DNA from: Victivallaceae bacterium
GTDB lineage: Bacteria; Verrucomicrobiota; Lentisphaeria; Victivallales; Victivallaceae
Assembly (NCBI GenBank): GCA_024405675.1
Contig: JAKSOH010000004.1
Coordinates: 1 to 53,874 of the forward strand
Direction: 5' to 3'
DNA: 53,874 nucleotides
Under the pieces are notes generated by a model. The model worked only from the letters and a program-made list of their open reading frames with translations. It did no database searches and had not been told where the DNA came from. Made by a program: the position numbers and the translations under genes. Shown here piece by piece: positions 25,859-34,498 of the stretch. Numbering within the stretch: position 1 is the stretch's first letter; each line of letters begins with the position of its first letter.

Positions 25859-28800
25859 CTACTTTATCTCGATGAAGGCCGCCGATCTGAACTTGGTCGT
25901 GAACCTCACCTTGAGCACCCGGTCGTCATCCTGCAACACCTGGTGCGGTCGGTCAATCGAGACCAGCTTGTTGTTCGGATTGCGCTTGAAGAATGTGAGA
26001 ACAACCGTCTTGTCCTCGTCGGTGTTGTTTGTATGGGTGACGGCGAATCCGTCGGCCGTCACTGCCGCGAGCACGCGCCCGCTGTCGGCCATGACCTCTA
26101 CTTTGTTCTCGCGATTGTAGATTTCCCTGATGGCGGAAATCATTAACTTGCTGATTACCTGACGTCCGTATCCGTAGCGTTCCCAAAGCATGTCGCTCGT
26201 TGCCGTGGTCGGCGGGACGTTGAAGAAGTAGGCGTTCGCACGTTTCCCCTTGGCCCTGAACAGAACCGGAATCTCGCCGTCAAGCAGTTTTTCCGCCCCT
26301 GCGGCGACGAAGCGCCCGCCGAAGCAAACGTCGGTGGTGTAGTCTTTCATCCCGCGCAGGAAACCATCGGTTCCGCGCACCTCTGTCACCTTGACGAACT
26401 TGCCTCCGTCCTTCACCTGGAAGATGTCGGAAAGCGCGCCGGGATCCTCGGAGCATACCAGTGACACGCCCTCGTCATACAGGCGACGTATTTCCTTGAG
26501 CTGGTCTTCCGGAACGCCCTTGAGCGGCGGGAGAACCAGAATATCGCAATCGGCGGCGCTCAGCTGTTTCAAATTGTTCGCCATCAGCTGGAATCCGGCG
26601 CAGAGTCCGTTGTTGCTTACCGTTTCGTAGAAGAACGGCATCATCTCTCCGGCCGTTTTTCTCACCCTGGCGGCATCGAACACCATCGGCACATCGGTGC
26701 CTTCCACAGCCTTGGCCTTGAAATGGGCGTCTCCGCCCTGATTGGCACGCCACGAATCCGAACTGAACACGTAGGCCGCCGACTTCATCGGACGAATCGG
26801 GCGGTTGCGCATTGTATTGCCCCAGGCCTTCAGGAAGTTCTCGAGACGCTCGTATCTCGCGGAGCCAATTTGTATTCCAAAGCGGTTCCAGTAGGCGAAT
26901 CCTTCATCTCCGAGGAACGCTGTTGCGTACGTGTACTCGTACACGCGGTTGCGTGTGCGGAAGAAGTAGTTGTTGCCGCCCATTCCATATGGCGGGTGTG
27001 CGAAGAACACCGCGCCGTCCGGACAGCCGGATCCAAATCCATCGCCGTACATCTCCGGTGCAATCGGAATCTGTGGAACACACATCGATAAAGTTCCAAG
27101 GAAGAACGATCCGCGGGATTCCGGATAATTGCAGAGCTCGGGATAGTCCTCGTACTGGAGATAGCCGACATCGTCCTTGTCCAGCATGGAGAGCGTGAGA
27201 TATCTGGCGAATTCCGGTCCTACGTACCTGCCGGTGTAAATCGGCGCCGGGCCGTAGCAAGCGAACTTGATGTTCGGATTTACTTTGCGCAGCTCGACGA
27301 GTTTGGCGTGCAGGTCGTCGGCAGTGCGCCTGTTGACGAAGTCGAGCCATTCCGGCCAGTGGTTGACCACGGTGTGGCGGTAGGTCTCCGGATCGATCGA
27401 TACGTTCTCCAGGCCTTCGACCCCGTCTCTGCCCGACGCAACGAATTTGCCAGCGGCGAGTTTTTCAAGACGCGCTATGTCGTAGAACGGGTCCTTGGTC
27501 TGCTTCGCGAATTCGATGAATATCTTGAGCAACCTTCCGCGATAGAGCTGCACCGCGGTTCCGAATTGCATCTCGACGCCGAAGTGGGCGAAGTCGGCCT
27601 TCTTCACGATGTCCATGTTCTCGTCGAGATGCCACTTGTCGAGGCACCGGTTGCCGAGCCAGGCGAAGTAGCGGCGTCCAAAGAGATGCAGCGTGTCGAA
27701 GATGTCGGCCTCCCTGGCGTACCAAGGCAGGAACACCGTGCCGCTGACATAGTGCGGGAAGTTGCGGGGATATGGCTTGAACGGGTCGAACGCGTCGGTC
27801 GTGAGACCGCGGGTCTCTGTTTCCGCGCAATACATGTACGGAAGTCCGGATACCTGCGCTGCCGTCTTTCCCGTCGGGTCGTCCGGCATCACCTCGAATG
27901 CGAAGAAACGGTCCAGCGGAATCGTTTCATCAAGCGACTTGACGGTGATGTGGTAGACCCCGATCGGCAGTGGATCCAGATGGAAGCGGAAGCTTTTCAC
28001 CGGCATGTCGCGGACGCCGATTTTTCGCAGGCTTTCCGTCGGCTTGAGCTCCAGCCTCTTCATTGGATGCAGGAAGGCATCGGTCAGGGCGATTTCCGCG
28101 TTGCCAGGCAACGACATGCCGGAAAGCTCCAAGGTGAAGTCGAGCGGCTCGCCACGGTAGAAGAAGTGATTGAGCTTTGCGAATTGGACCGCCTGATTGT
28201 ATTTCGGCGACTTCGGCAATTTCGAGACAATCGCCTTGTCCGGACTGCTCAGCAACGTCGCGGACGCGACCTTTTCCGGAGCACGTCCGGCGAAAAGCAC
28301 CTTGCCGTTTGAGTCGAAAACCGTCTCGCAGTCCTCCATGGCCAGGTCGATGTTTGGACGATATGCTGCGAACTTGGCGCCGATGGCCATGTCGAAGTCT
28401 CCGAGTGGCTTGGCAAAACGGATTACCCGTCGGAACGGCCATTCCGGAGGATCGTAGATTACCGTGTAGACATGCTTCGGCGCGATTTTCTTGTTGGCCA
28501 AATGCATGAATCCGTCAAGCAGATTGTATTCTGTGATGCCATCTGCGGTGATTAGCTTGAAGTAAGGATGGTCGATGCGCTCGGTGCGCATGCCGTGATA
28601 GTATCCCTGTCCCGGTTCCGAGAGATAGGATCCACCAGAAAGCGTGAGCACCGCTTCGTAGAACGAGCCGTGCTCGGAGAAATCGACGTCGCAGCTGATC
28701 TTGTCGATGAATGGTTCGCCTGGGAGGTCGACGCGGAACTTGCGGTGTTCCGTCGTCGTCGTCTTTTCTATGCCGGATATCTCGAACTTCGTGAGTTCCA

Positions 28801-29392
28801 GCGAATCGAAGAAATTGAGCCGACCGATGCTTATCTGTCCGACTTCGCCGCCGACACCGGAAAAGTCGACAGCCTTTCCGTCGAACACCGCCTTGACCTT
28901 GTCGCCGGAGAATTCGACGGAAACGTCGACTTTCTTCGAGAATACATCCTTGGGCACGTCGACGGTCTTCTTCTCCTTCTGGATGAAGAAGTTGTCGGCG
29001 GTGGTGCCGTACATGATCTGCAGCTTGCCGGAGTCGGGAACGTTGAAGAACCTAATCGTCTGCGACGTCCGCTTTTCCGGATCCTGCCTGAAATGGACGT
29101 TGAACCCGTAGCGGCAGGCCGGATTGAATCCGACAGTTCCGATGGTCAGGTCGACACGTCCGTCCGATATCGGATCGGTGATCGGCATGAACATGTTGCT
29201 AGGAGAAATCATCCGGAACGCCTTGTCGGCGCGCACGAACGCCGCTGCGGAATCGCTGCTGGTCTGCAGCGTTATCCAGTTCGCCGGCGATTTTCCGCGG
29301 AAGACGTTGAATTCCTCCTTGAACACCGCGTCACCTGCCGTCATTGCTGTCGCAATTCCCACGCATGATACCAACATTGCCAGTTTTTTCAT
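25859..29392 (-). CDS. Large secreted multidomain protein, possible glycoside hydrolase
   Basis: 1177 residues with a signal peptide (KKLAMLVSCVGIATAM, cleavage near residue 20). Residues about 25-210 look like a jelly-roll (LamG/DUF1080-type) domain ending in a DSLELTKFEISG strand. A beta-rich middle follows. Residues about 530-860 have the strand-helix rhythm of a TIM barrel with many aromatics (FLPWYAREADIF, YEDYPEL, PEMYGDGFG). Residues about 870-1010 resemble the class I amidotransferase-like trimerisation part of GH42 enzymes (DILVLPPLKGVPEDQLKEIRRLYDEG), then a beta sandwich. The parts together suggest a periplasmic or outer-surface polysaccharide enzyme. No catalytic pair was identified, so this is tentative. 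GGGAGG precedes the ATG. Confidence 0.5.
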   Translation of the reverse strand: MKKLAMLVSCVGIATAMTAGDAVFKEEFNVFRGKSPANWITLQTSSDSAAAFVRADKAFRMISPSNMFMPITDPISDGRVDLTIGTVGFNPACRYGFNVHFRQDPEKRTSQTIRFFNVPDSGKLQIMYGTTADNFFIQKEKKTVDVPKDVFSKKVDVSVEFSGDKVKAVFDGKAVDFSGVGGEVGQISIGRLNFFDSLELTKFEISGIEKTTTTEHRKFRVDLPGEPFIDKISCDVDFSEHGSFYEAVLTLSGGSYLSEPGQGYYHGMRTERIDHPYFKLITADGITEYNLLDGFMHLANKKIAPKHVYTVIYDPPEWPFRRVIRFAKPLGDFDMAIGAKFAAYRPNIDLAMEDCETVFDSNGKVLFAGRAPEKVASATLLSSPDKAIVSKLPKSPKYNQAVQFAKLNHFFYRGEPLDFTLELSGMSLPGNAEIALTDAFLHPMKRLELKPTESLRKIGVRDMPVKSFRFHLDPLPIGVYHITVKSLDETIPLDRFFAFEVMPDDPTGKTAAQVSGLPYMYCAETETRGLTTDAFDPFKPYPRNFPHYVSGTVFLPWYAREADIFDTLHLFGRRYFAWLGNRCLDKWHLDENMDIVKKADFAHFGVEMQFGTAVQLYRGRLLKIFIEFAKQTKDPFYDIARLEKLAAGKFVASGRDGVEGLENVSIDPETYRHTVVNHWPEWLDFVNRRTADDLHAKLVELRKVNPNIKFACYGPAPIYTGRYVGPEFARYLTLSMLDKDDVGYLQYEDYPELCNYPESRGSFFLGTLSMCVPQIPIAPEMYGDGFGSGCPDGAVFFAHPPYGMGGNNYFFRTRNRVYEYTYATAFLGDEGFAYWNRFGIQIGSARYERLENFLKAWGNTMRNRPIRPMKSAAYVFSSDSWRANQGGDAHFKAKAVEGTDVPMVFDAARVRKTAGEMMPFFYETVSNNGLCAGFQLMANNLKQLSAADCDILVLPPLKGVPEDQLKEIRRLYDEGVSLVCSEDPGALSDIFQVKDGGKFVKVTEVRGTDGFLRGMKDYTTDVCFGGRFVAAGAEKLLDGEIPVLFRAKGKRANAYFFNVPPTTATSDMLWERYGYGRQVISKLMISAIREIYNRENKVEVMADSGRVLAAVTADGFAVTHTNNTDEDKTVVLTFFKRNPNNKLVSIDRPHQVLQDDDRVLKVRFTTKFRSAAFIEIK

Positions 29393-29423
29393 CGATTGTC
29401 CTCCCCATGTATGTGATTGCGCT

Positions 29424-30254
29424 TCAGATGACCGGTTCTACCGCCTTGCCAAAGGCCTTTGCTGCGGCGGACGACCTGCGGACAAACGGTATGCCGGAGT
29501 CTCCGCATTCGCCGATCTCCGGATCTATTGGAATTCTGCCGAGGAACGGCACGTCGAACTTCTTCGCCAGTCGTTCTCCGGCGGCGCCCTTGAATATCTC
29601 CGTCGTCTTTCCGCAATGCGGGCAGACGAATCCGCTCATGTTCTCGATGATGCCATATACCTTGAATCCGAGCTGACGGCAGAACGAGAGTGACTTGGAG
29701 ACATCATCCGCCGAAACGTCCTGCGGAGTCGTGACCACGATTGCACCTGCGTCATCGCCGAGGAACTGCTGGCAGACGCTCAGCGGCTCGTCGCCGGTGC
29801 CCGGCGGCACGTCAACAACCAGACAGTCAAGCTCCCCCCAGTTGACGTCGCCGAGGAACTGCTGGATGACACCCATCTTGACCGGTCCGCGCCACACAAC
29901 GGGGCTGTCGGTCGATTCGAGCAGGAATCCGATGCTCATGAGTTCGATGCCGTCAACAACCACCGGGTCGATGCGGTCGCCGTCTCCAGTGGGACGGGCG
30001 TCATCCGCACCGAGCATCCTTGGAATGCTCGGTCCGTGGATGTCGACGTCCAGCAGTCCGACTTTCAGTCCGTCCATTGCCATCGCCACGGCCAGATTGG
30101 CCGCCACCGTGCTTTTCCCAACTCCGCCCTTGCCCGACATGACGACAATCTTGCGCTTTATCTTCGCCATTGCCGCCTTGCTCTTGCATTGCGGAGACGC
30201 CTCGCCCTTGGAGGCGCATCCCTCGCAATGTCCGTCGCACTGATGTTCTGCCAT
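29424..30254 (-). CDS. Mrp/NBP35-type Fe-S cluster carrier ATPase
   Basis: 276 residues from ATG 30254, preceded by AAAGG; a longer upstream frame is unsupported. Four cysteines sit in the N-terminal 25 residues (C6, C10, C13, C23), resembling the N-terminal cluster of NBP35. The deviant Walker A GKGGVGKST (near 42), DVDIHGPSIPRMLG, VVDVPPGTGDEPLS, the TTPQDVSADDV segment and the C-terminal CPHCG pair are all present. The family binds and transfers [4Fe-4S] clusters to target proteins. It lies just upstream of the 1177-residue protein gene on the same strand, which may only be shared transcription. Confidence 0.93.
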   Translation of the reverse strand: MAEHQCDGHCEGCASKGEASPQCKSKAAMAKIKRKIVVMSGKGGVGKSTVAANLAVAMAMDGLKVGLLDVDIHGPSIPRMLGADDARPTGDGDRIDPVVVDGIELMSIGFLLESTDSPVVWRGPVKMGVIQQFLGDVNWGELDCLVVDVPPGTGDEPLSVCQQFLGDDAGAIVVTTPQDVSADDVSKSLSFCRQLGFKVYGIIENMSGFVCPHCGKTTEIFKGAAGERLAKKFDVPFLGRIPIDPEIGECGDSGIPFVRRSSAAAKAFGKAVEPVI

Positions 30255-30305
30255 TTTGTCGCCTTTCTTTTTACACAAAATGAAAATACGCCTTATTCCA
30301 AAAAT

Positions 30306-30335
30306 AATATACGGGCGCACGCGGGACAATTCCAA
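30306..30335 (-). promoter_or_regulatory. Predicted promoter of the Mrp gene
   Basis: On the minus strand TTGGAA (30335-30330) and TATATT (30311-30306) are separated by 18 bases, placing a start near 30299 and a leader of about 45 bases. The opposite strand carries TTGACG (30351-30356) before the DUF1893 gene but without a convincing -10 box. Confidence 0.45.
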
Positions 30336-30421
30336 TGCCGCCGCCGCGCCTTGACGTTTGCAGGCGGTTTCGCACAATGTTATATTTCCGGCGCATGGAA
30401 CACCGCAAACAGGAGGTCAAT

Positions 30422-30931
30422 ATGAAGTTCGCATTACTGTTCCCCTGCATGGTCTGCGTATCGCTTGCCATCTTCGGTTGCGCGACGGACGAGGCGAAGA
30501 ACGAGGCGATTGCCATGATTCGGAGTGGACGGGCCGGATGCGTAGTCGCGAGAGACGGACGGATAGTCGCCAGCGCGTCCGGGCGAGGCGTATCTCCGAT
30601 TCTCGAAATACTCGACTCAAATCCCGGCGCTATGGAGGGAGCCGCCGTGGTCGACAAGGTCGTAGGGAGGGCCTCCGCTTTCGTCGCGATTTCCGGAGGT
30701 GCCTCTTCCGTTCACGGCGAGGTGATAGGAGAGGACGCCGTGAGGTTGCTCGAGTCCAAGGGAGTCGAGGTTTCCTGGACCAAGGTGGTTCCGCAAATAC
30801 TGAACAATTCGCGGACCGCGCCTTGTCCGATGGAAATGGCAGTGACCGGAATCGACGACCCAGCTGAGGCGGTAAACGCCATAAGACGGAAAATCGCCGA
30901 ATTAGCAAGAATGGCCGGCAAATTGCCGTAG
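30422..30931 (+). CDS. DUF1893-like protein with a lipoprotein signal
   Basis: 169 residues from ATG 30422, after AGGAGG. Residues 1-20 are a lipoprotein signal: a short basic start, hydrophobic core and LAIFGC with the modified Cys at 20. The rest follows the DUF1893/TM1506 pattern: GCVVARDGRIVASASGRGVSPILEIL, AAVVDKVVGRASAFVAISGGASSVHGEVI, the SWTKVVPQILN strand and TAPCPMEMAV; that fold is related to cytidine deaminases. Known members that I recall are small cytoplasmic proteins, so a lipid-anchored version is odd. It may act on or sense a nucleotide-like ligand outside the cytoplasm. It precedes the sigma-54 activator. Confidence 0.8.
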   Translation: MKFALLFPCMVCVSLAIFGCATDEAKNEAIAMIRSGRAGCVVARDGRIVASASGRGVSPILEILDSNPGAMEGAAVVDKVVGRASAFVAISGGASSVHGEVIGEDAVRLLESKGVEVSWTKVVPQILNNSRTAPCPMEMAVTGIDDPAEAVNAIRRKIAELARMAGKLP

Positions 30932-31004
30932 CGCAATTTTTGCGCACTGATTCAAAAATGTAGCAGTGTAAAAATTTCATCAAGAAAGCTGCTTCGTCTT
31001 TCTT

Positions 31005-31048
31005 AAATTGCTAGATTGTCAACATTGCTCAAAAAAATCAAATTGCTA
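31005..31048 (+). repeat. Three ATTGCT repeats at 17-18 base spacing
   Basis: ATTGCT occurs at 31007-31012, 31024-31029 and 31042-31047, the first and third within an identical AAATTGCTA. The spacing puts the sites on roughly opposite faces of the helix. They lie 38-78 bases upstream of the -35 box of the sigma-54 activator promoter, in AT-rich DNA, and look like sites for a regulator. Confidence 0.5.
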
Positions 31049-31084
31049 AAAAAATGAAAAATGGCAATATTTAATCAAAAGTAG

Positions 31085-31113
31085 TTGATTTTGCAACTAT
31101 TTGTTGATATATT
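31085..31113 (+). promoter_or_regulatory. Predicted sigma-70 promoter of the sigma-54 activator gene
   Basis: TTGATT (31085-31090), 17 bases, TATATT (31108-31113). The start would fall near 31120, giving a leader of about 45 bases with AAGGAG before the ATG at 31165. The hexamers and spacing match those before rpsP. Confidence 0.6.
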
Positions 31114-31164
31114 CTCCTTGTCATTCGTTTTTTCGTGCTTAATGCAAACAAAGGAGAATGGGAA

Positions 31165-32667
31165 ATGGCAATAAATCTTGTTCTTACCGGTTGGGGTTGG
31201 AAAGACTACGCATGCGCGGCCGCAGCGGCGTTGAGAAAGGATCCCGATGCGATGGTGGAGGGCGTCAGCGCCCACCGGCTTCCCGAGCATCTTGTCGAGA
31301 TATCGGAGGATTCCAGTTATGCGGACGTAGGAGAAATTTGGATACTTGGAGTCGGACTCACAGGCGACGCCGTGCTCCTTGAGCAGGGGCTGGAGACGCT
31401 GTCCAGCCGCGGAGTCAAGGTCGTGTGGCTGAGTGTTATCGAACCGCCGCGGCCCCATGCCACGGCGAAGATGTTGTCGCTGCTGGACATGCATGTCGAC
31501 ACCTCGTTCGAGGCGCTGACCGATCTGACGGCGAGGTTTTTCTCCGTGGACGTCTCCGATCTGAGACCGATAGCCTACATCAAGTCAAAGAAGGAAATTC
31601 ACAAGCAGTACGACTCGCTCATCGACGCGGCCGGTTACCAGTATCGTAACTATCAGGACACGTCCTACTACAGCAGCGCGATACGCCATCTTGCGAACAT
31701 GGACCCGGTGTCGCAGTGGACGGAGGCCGAAAAGCGCGTGGTGGAGTTCTACCGCCAGTGGGGCGGACGCGAGATAACGGGCGACCACGACAGCATAGTC
31801 AGGGTGCGAGACATGATCAACAGGGCGGCCGAAAACCCCAACGCCAGGGTCATCATCTTCGGCGAGAGCGGAACCGGCAAAGAAACGGTCGCCCAGCAAA
31901 TACACAACAAATCGTCACGCCAAAAGGAGCCGTTCATCGCATTCAATTGCGCCAGCGTGACGCCAAACTTGCTCGAAAGCCGTTTCTTCGGCTACAAGGC
32001 GGGGGCTTTCACCGACGCCAAGTCCGATCAGGACGGCCTCTTCAAGTTTGCCGACGGAGGGACGCTGTTCCTCGACGAAATCGGCGAACTTCCACTGGAG
32101 GCGCAGGGGGTGCTGCTGCGCGTGCTCGAGAGCGGGAAGTTCATACCGTGCGGCGGCAAGGAGGAAGTCTCGGTCAACGTGCGGGTCATATCAGCGACTA
32201 ACCGCGACCTGATGGAGATGGTGCGCCAGAACAAGTTCAGGCTCGATCTCTTCTACCGGCTCAACATCATTCAAATCCGCATGCCGTCGCTGCGCGAACA
32301 CATCCAGGATGTCCCCAAAATCGCCAACGGATACTGGCTCAAGCGGCAATGCCGCGGTTTGACCCAGGCGCAGAAGGAAGCGCTCATGGACTACGACTAT
32401 CCAGGTAATGTCAGGGAACTTTTCAACATTCTCGAGCGCGCCATTGTGCTCGGGGAATCCGATCTCAAGAAGCTGATTTCGGAAAACCGCGTCATGATGG
32501 GAGGAGGAATCCGGCGTCCCGACGAGCTTCCGGAGCTTCTGGACGACGTCATAAGGCTGCACGTCCGGAACGTCTACGAGAAGTACTCGCGCAACGTCAC
32601 CAGGGCCGCCGCCGCTCTAGGGGTCGCCAGGAACACGGTCGCCAGCTACCTGAAGGACAAGAAATAG
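31165..32667 (+). CDS. Sigma-54-dependent activator with an unfamiliar N-terminal domain
   Basis: 500 residues from ATG 31165, with AAGGAG eight bases upstream. Residues about 195-430 are an AAA+ activator: Walker A GESGTGKE (near 232), a loop that reads GAFTDA instead of the usual GAFTGA (near 279), Walker B FLDEIGE (near 299), and the second-region arginines in [10 protein letters not shown]. The C-terminus has a Fis-type helix-turn-helix ([17 protein letters not shown]). Residues 1-170 are not a receiver, GAF or PAS domain. Their pattern ([19 protein letters not shown], then EIWILGVGL, then GVKVVWLS) resembles DHH-type phosphoesterases with degenerate metal ligands. It lies just before the secretion ATPases and may control them, but no sigma-54 promoter was found there. 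Confidence 0.82.
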   Translation: MAINLVLTGWGWKDYACAAAAALRKDPDAMVEGVSAHRLPEHLVEISEDSSYADVGEIWILGVGLTGDAVLLEQGLETLSSRGVKVVWLSVIEPPRPHATAKMLSLLDMHVDTSFEALTDLTARFFSVDVSDLRPIAYIKSKKEIHKQYDSLIDAAGYQYRNYQDTSYYSSAIRHLANMDPVSQWTEAEKRVVEFYRQWGGREITGDHDSIVRVRDMINRAAENPNARVIIFGESGTGKETVAQQIHNKSSRQKEPFIAFNCASVTPNLLESRFFGYKAGAFTDAKSDQDGLFKFADGGTLFLDEIGELPLEAQGVLLRVLESGKFIPCGGKEEVSVNVRVISATNRDLMEMVRQNKFRLDLFYRLNIIQIRMPSLREHIQDVPKIANGYWLKRQCRGLTQAQKEALMDYDYPGNVRELFNILERAIVLGESDLKKLISENRVMMGGGIRRPDELPELLDDVIRLHVRNVYEKYSRNVTRAAAALGVARNTVASYLKDKK

Positions 32668-32678
32668 CGAACAGGCGG

Positions 32679-32696
32679 TTATTTATATATAAATAA
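32679..32696. promoter_or_regulatory. 18-bp perfect palindrome before the secretion-ATPase promoter
   Basis: TTATTTATATATAAATAA reads the same on both strands and ends two bases before a consensus -35 box. Such a position is typical of an operator for a dimeric regulator, although an AT-rich palindrome can also act as a melting or nucleoid-protein site. Confidence 0.5.
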
Positions 32697-32698
32697 TC

Positions 32699-32727
32699 TT
32701 GACAAATCCCCTTCTCCGCTGTAACTT
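32699..32727 (+). promoter_or_regulatory. Predicted sigma-70 promoter of the gspE-folC run
   Basis: Consensus TTGACA (32699-32704), 17 bases, TAACTT (32722-32727). The transcript would start near 32734, about 36 bases before the TTG start codon of the first ATPase gene. Confidence 0.6.
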
Positions 32728-32769
32728 GAGTGCATAAGCGAATCAACTTGCAACGCGGAGGAGGGTATT

Positions 32770-34485
32770 TTGACTGACACCGAATATATTCTGACGCTGC
32801 TCAAGGAGAACGGAATGGTCGATGCGGAGACAGTCCGCGCCGCCAGGGCGGAGGCCGAGGAGGCCGCCGATCGGGGCGAGGAGATCACCGCGCTGGACGT
32901 TCTCATCAAGAAGCAGCTGGTCGACGAGAACGAGATGCTGGCGATGCTCGCCACGCAGTACGGCGTTGAGATGATGGATCTCTCGGAATACGAGATTCCC
33001 GACGAGGTCAAACAAAGCTTGAGCGTGGATGTGATACGGCATTACGGCGTGGTCCCTGTCATGAATCACGACGGGATATTGACGATCGCCATGAGCGATC
33101 CTACCGACATGGAGACGCTGGACACCATCCGCTATCTGTACGGTGGCGAGGTCGACGCGGTTGTGGCCCCGAAGGCGCAGATACAACGTATCATCGATTC
33201 CAGCTTTCAGGAGGATGTCGGCACCATGGACGACGACTCGAAGCCGGACGAGGACTGGGAGCTGGTCGATCAGGCGTTGGAGCAGCAGTCTGGAGGCGGC
33301 GGCAAGGAGGATGACGAGACGCCGATCATCCGGCTGGTCTCCAAACTCATTATCGACGCCTACAAGATGCGGGCGTCCGATATTCACTTCGAACCCATGG
33401 GCAAGAAGTACCGCGTGCGCTATCGCATCGACGGCGCGCTTCGGGAGATACCAGGGCCGCCGAAGTACCTGCAGGCCAACTTCACCAGCCGCATCAAGAT
33501 CATGTCGCACATGGACATCACAGAGCACCGCATCCCGCTCGACGGGCGCATCCAGATGTCGGTCGGAAACAAGGACATCGACCTCCGTGTGTCGAGCATT
33601 CCGACTATCTTCGGCGAGAGCATTGTTATGCGTATCCTCGACAAGTCCAGCATCCAGCTGGACATCCCGAAGCTCGGATTCTACGCCGACGACATGGATC
33701 TTGTCACCAAGATCATCAACTACCCGGACGGCATCTTCCTGGTGACGGGGCCGACGGGAAGCGGAAAGACGACCTCGCTGTACGCGTTTCTCAACTCCAT
33801 CAACTCGCCGGCGCGCAAACTCATCACGGTGGAGGATCCTGTGGAATACCAGTTGCAGGGAATCAACCAAGTGCAGGTCGACCGATACGTCGACATGACG
33901 TTCGCGGCCGCGTTGCGGTCAATGCTCCGTCAGGCGCCTAACATCATCATGATAGGAGAAATCCGAGACCTCGAGACGGCCGAGATCGCCATCAACGCGT
34001 CGCTCACCGGTCACCTCGTGTTCTCTACCTTGCACACCAACGACGCCCCGGGCGCCATCACCCGACTCATCGACATGGGCGTAAAGCCGTTCCTCGTGGC
34101 AACAAGTCTTCGCGCGGTCATGGCCCAGCGCCTGCTGCGTCGCATCTGCCCGAACTGCAAGCATCCGGTGGAGCCGACCGAGTTCGAGAAGAAGACGCTC
34201 GGTTTGTCGGACGAGTATCTGGCCGGCCGCCAGTTCTATAAGGGGGAGGGCTGCAAGGAGTGCGGATTCACCGGCTACAAGGGCCGTATCGGTATCTACG
34301 AGATATTCGTCATCACCGAAGACATCGGAAAGCTGATCTTCGACAATGAAACCAGCGGCACGATCCGCGAATACGCCAGACGCAACGGCATGAGATCGCT
34401 GCGCGACGACGCGTTGCGCAAGGCAGAGGCCGGCGTCGCGACGCTCGAGGACGTAATCATGGTCACGCTCCGCGACGAAGCATAG
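32770..34485 (+). CDS. GspE/PilB-type secretion or pilus-assembly ATPase (first copy)
   Basis: 571 residues, starting at TTG 32770 after GGAGGAGGG. An N-terminal MshEN-like domain (about 1-150, with the MLATQYGVEMMDL and AMSDPTDMETLD segments) is followed by a linker and the ATPase core: Walker A GPTGSGKTT (near 328), the Asp box VEDPVEYQLQGI, Walker B IIMIGEIRDLETAEIA and the His box VFSTLHTNDAPGA. A tetracysteine zinc site (CPNCKHP and CKECGFTGYKGRIG) is present near 465-510. These hexameric motors power pilin extension or type II secretion from the cytoplasmic face of the membrane. Confidence 0.95.
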   Translation: MTDTEYILTLLKENGMVDAETVRAARAEAEEAADRGEEITALDVLIKKQLVDENEMLAMLATQYGVEMMDLSEYEIPDEVKQSLSVDVIRHYGVVPVMNHDGILTIAMSDPTDMETLDTIRYLYGGEVDAVVAPKAQIQRIIDSSFQEDVGTMDDDSKPDEDWELVDQALEQQSGGGGKEDDETPIIRLVSKLIIDAYKMRASDIHFEPMGKKYRVRYRIDGALREIPGPPKYLQANFTSRIKIMSHMDITEHRIPLDGRIQMSVGNKDIDLRVSSIPTIFGESIVMRILDKSSIQLDIPKLGFYADDMDLVTKIINYPDGIFLVTGPTGSGKTTSLYAFLNSINSPARKLITVEDPVEYQLQGINQVQVDRYVDMTFAAALRSMLRQAPNIIMIGEIRDLETAEIAINASLTGHLVFSTLHTNDAPGAITRLIDMGVKPFLVATSLRAVMAQRLLRRICPNCKHPVEPTEFEKKTLGLSDEYLAGRQFYKGEGCKECGFTGYKGRIGIYEIFVITEDIGKLIFDNETSGTIREYARRNGMRSLRDDALRKAEAGVATLEDVIMVTLRDEA

Positions 34486-34498
34486 GAGGGAGAGAGAA

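Noticed and set aside
27308-28312. 334-residue plus-strand frame opposite the 1177-residue gene
   Set aside because: The minus frame has a signal peptide, ribosome site and domain-like structure, while the plus frame has none of these.
30929-30943. GCGCAA-TTT-TTGCGC as a terminator after the DUF1893 gene
   Set aside because: The stem has only 6 pairs and there is no T-run after it, so I do not call a terminator.
31055-31080. TGGCAATATTTAATC as a sigma-54 (-24/-12) promoter
   Set aside because: The TGGC part is followed by no GC at the required distance, so the element does not fit the consensus.
32743-33870. 375-residue minus-strand frame opposite the first GspE gene
   Set aside because: The plus strand carries intact ATPase motifs over the same bases.
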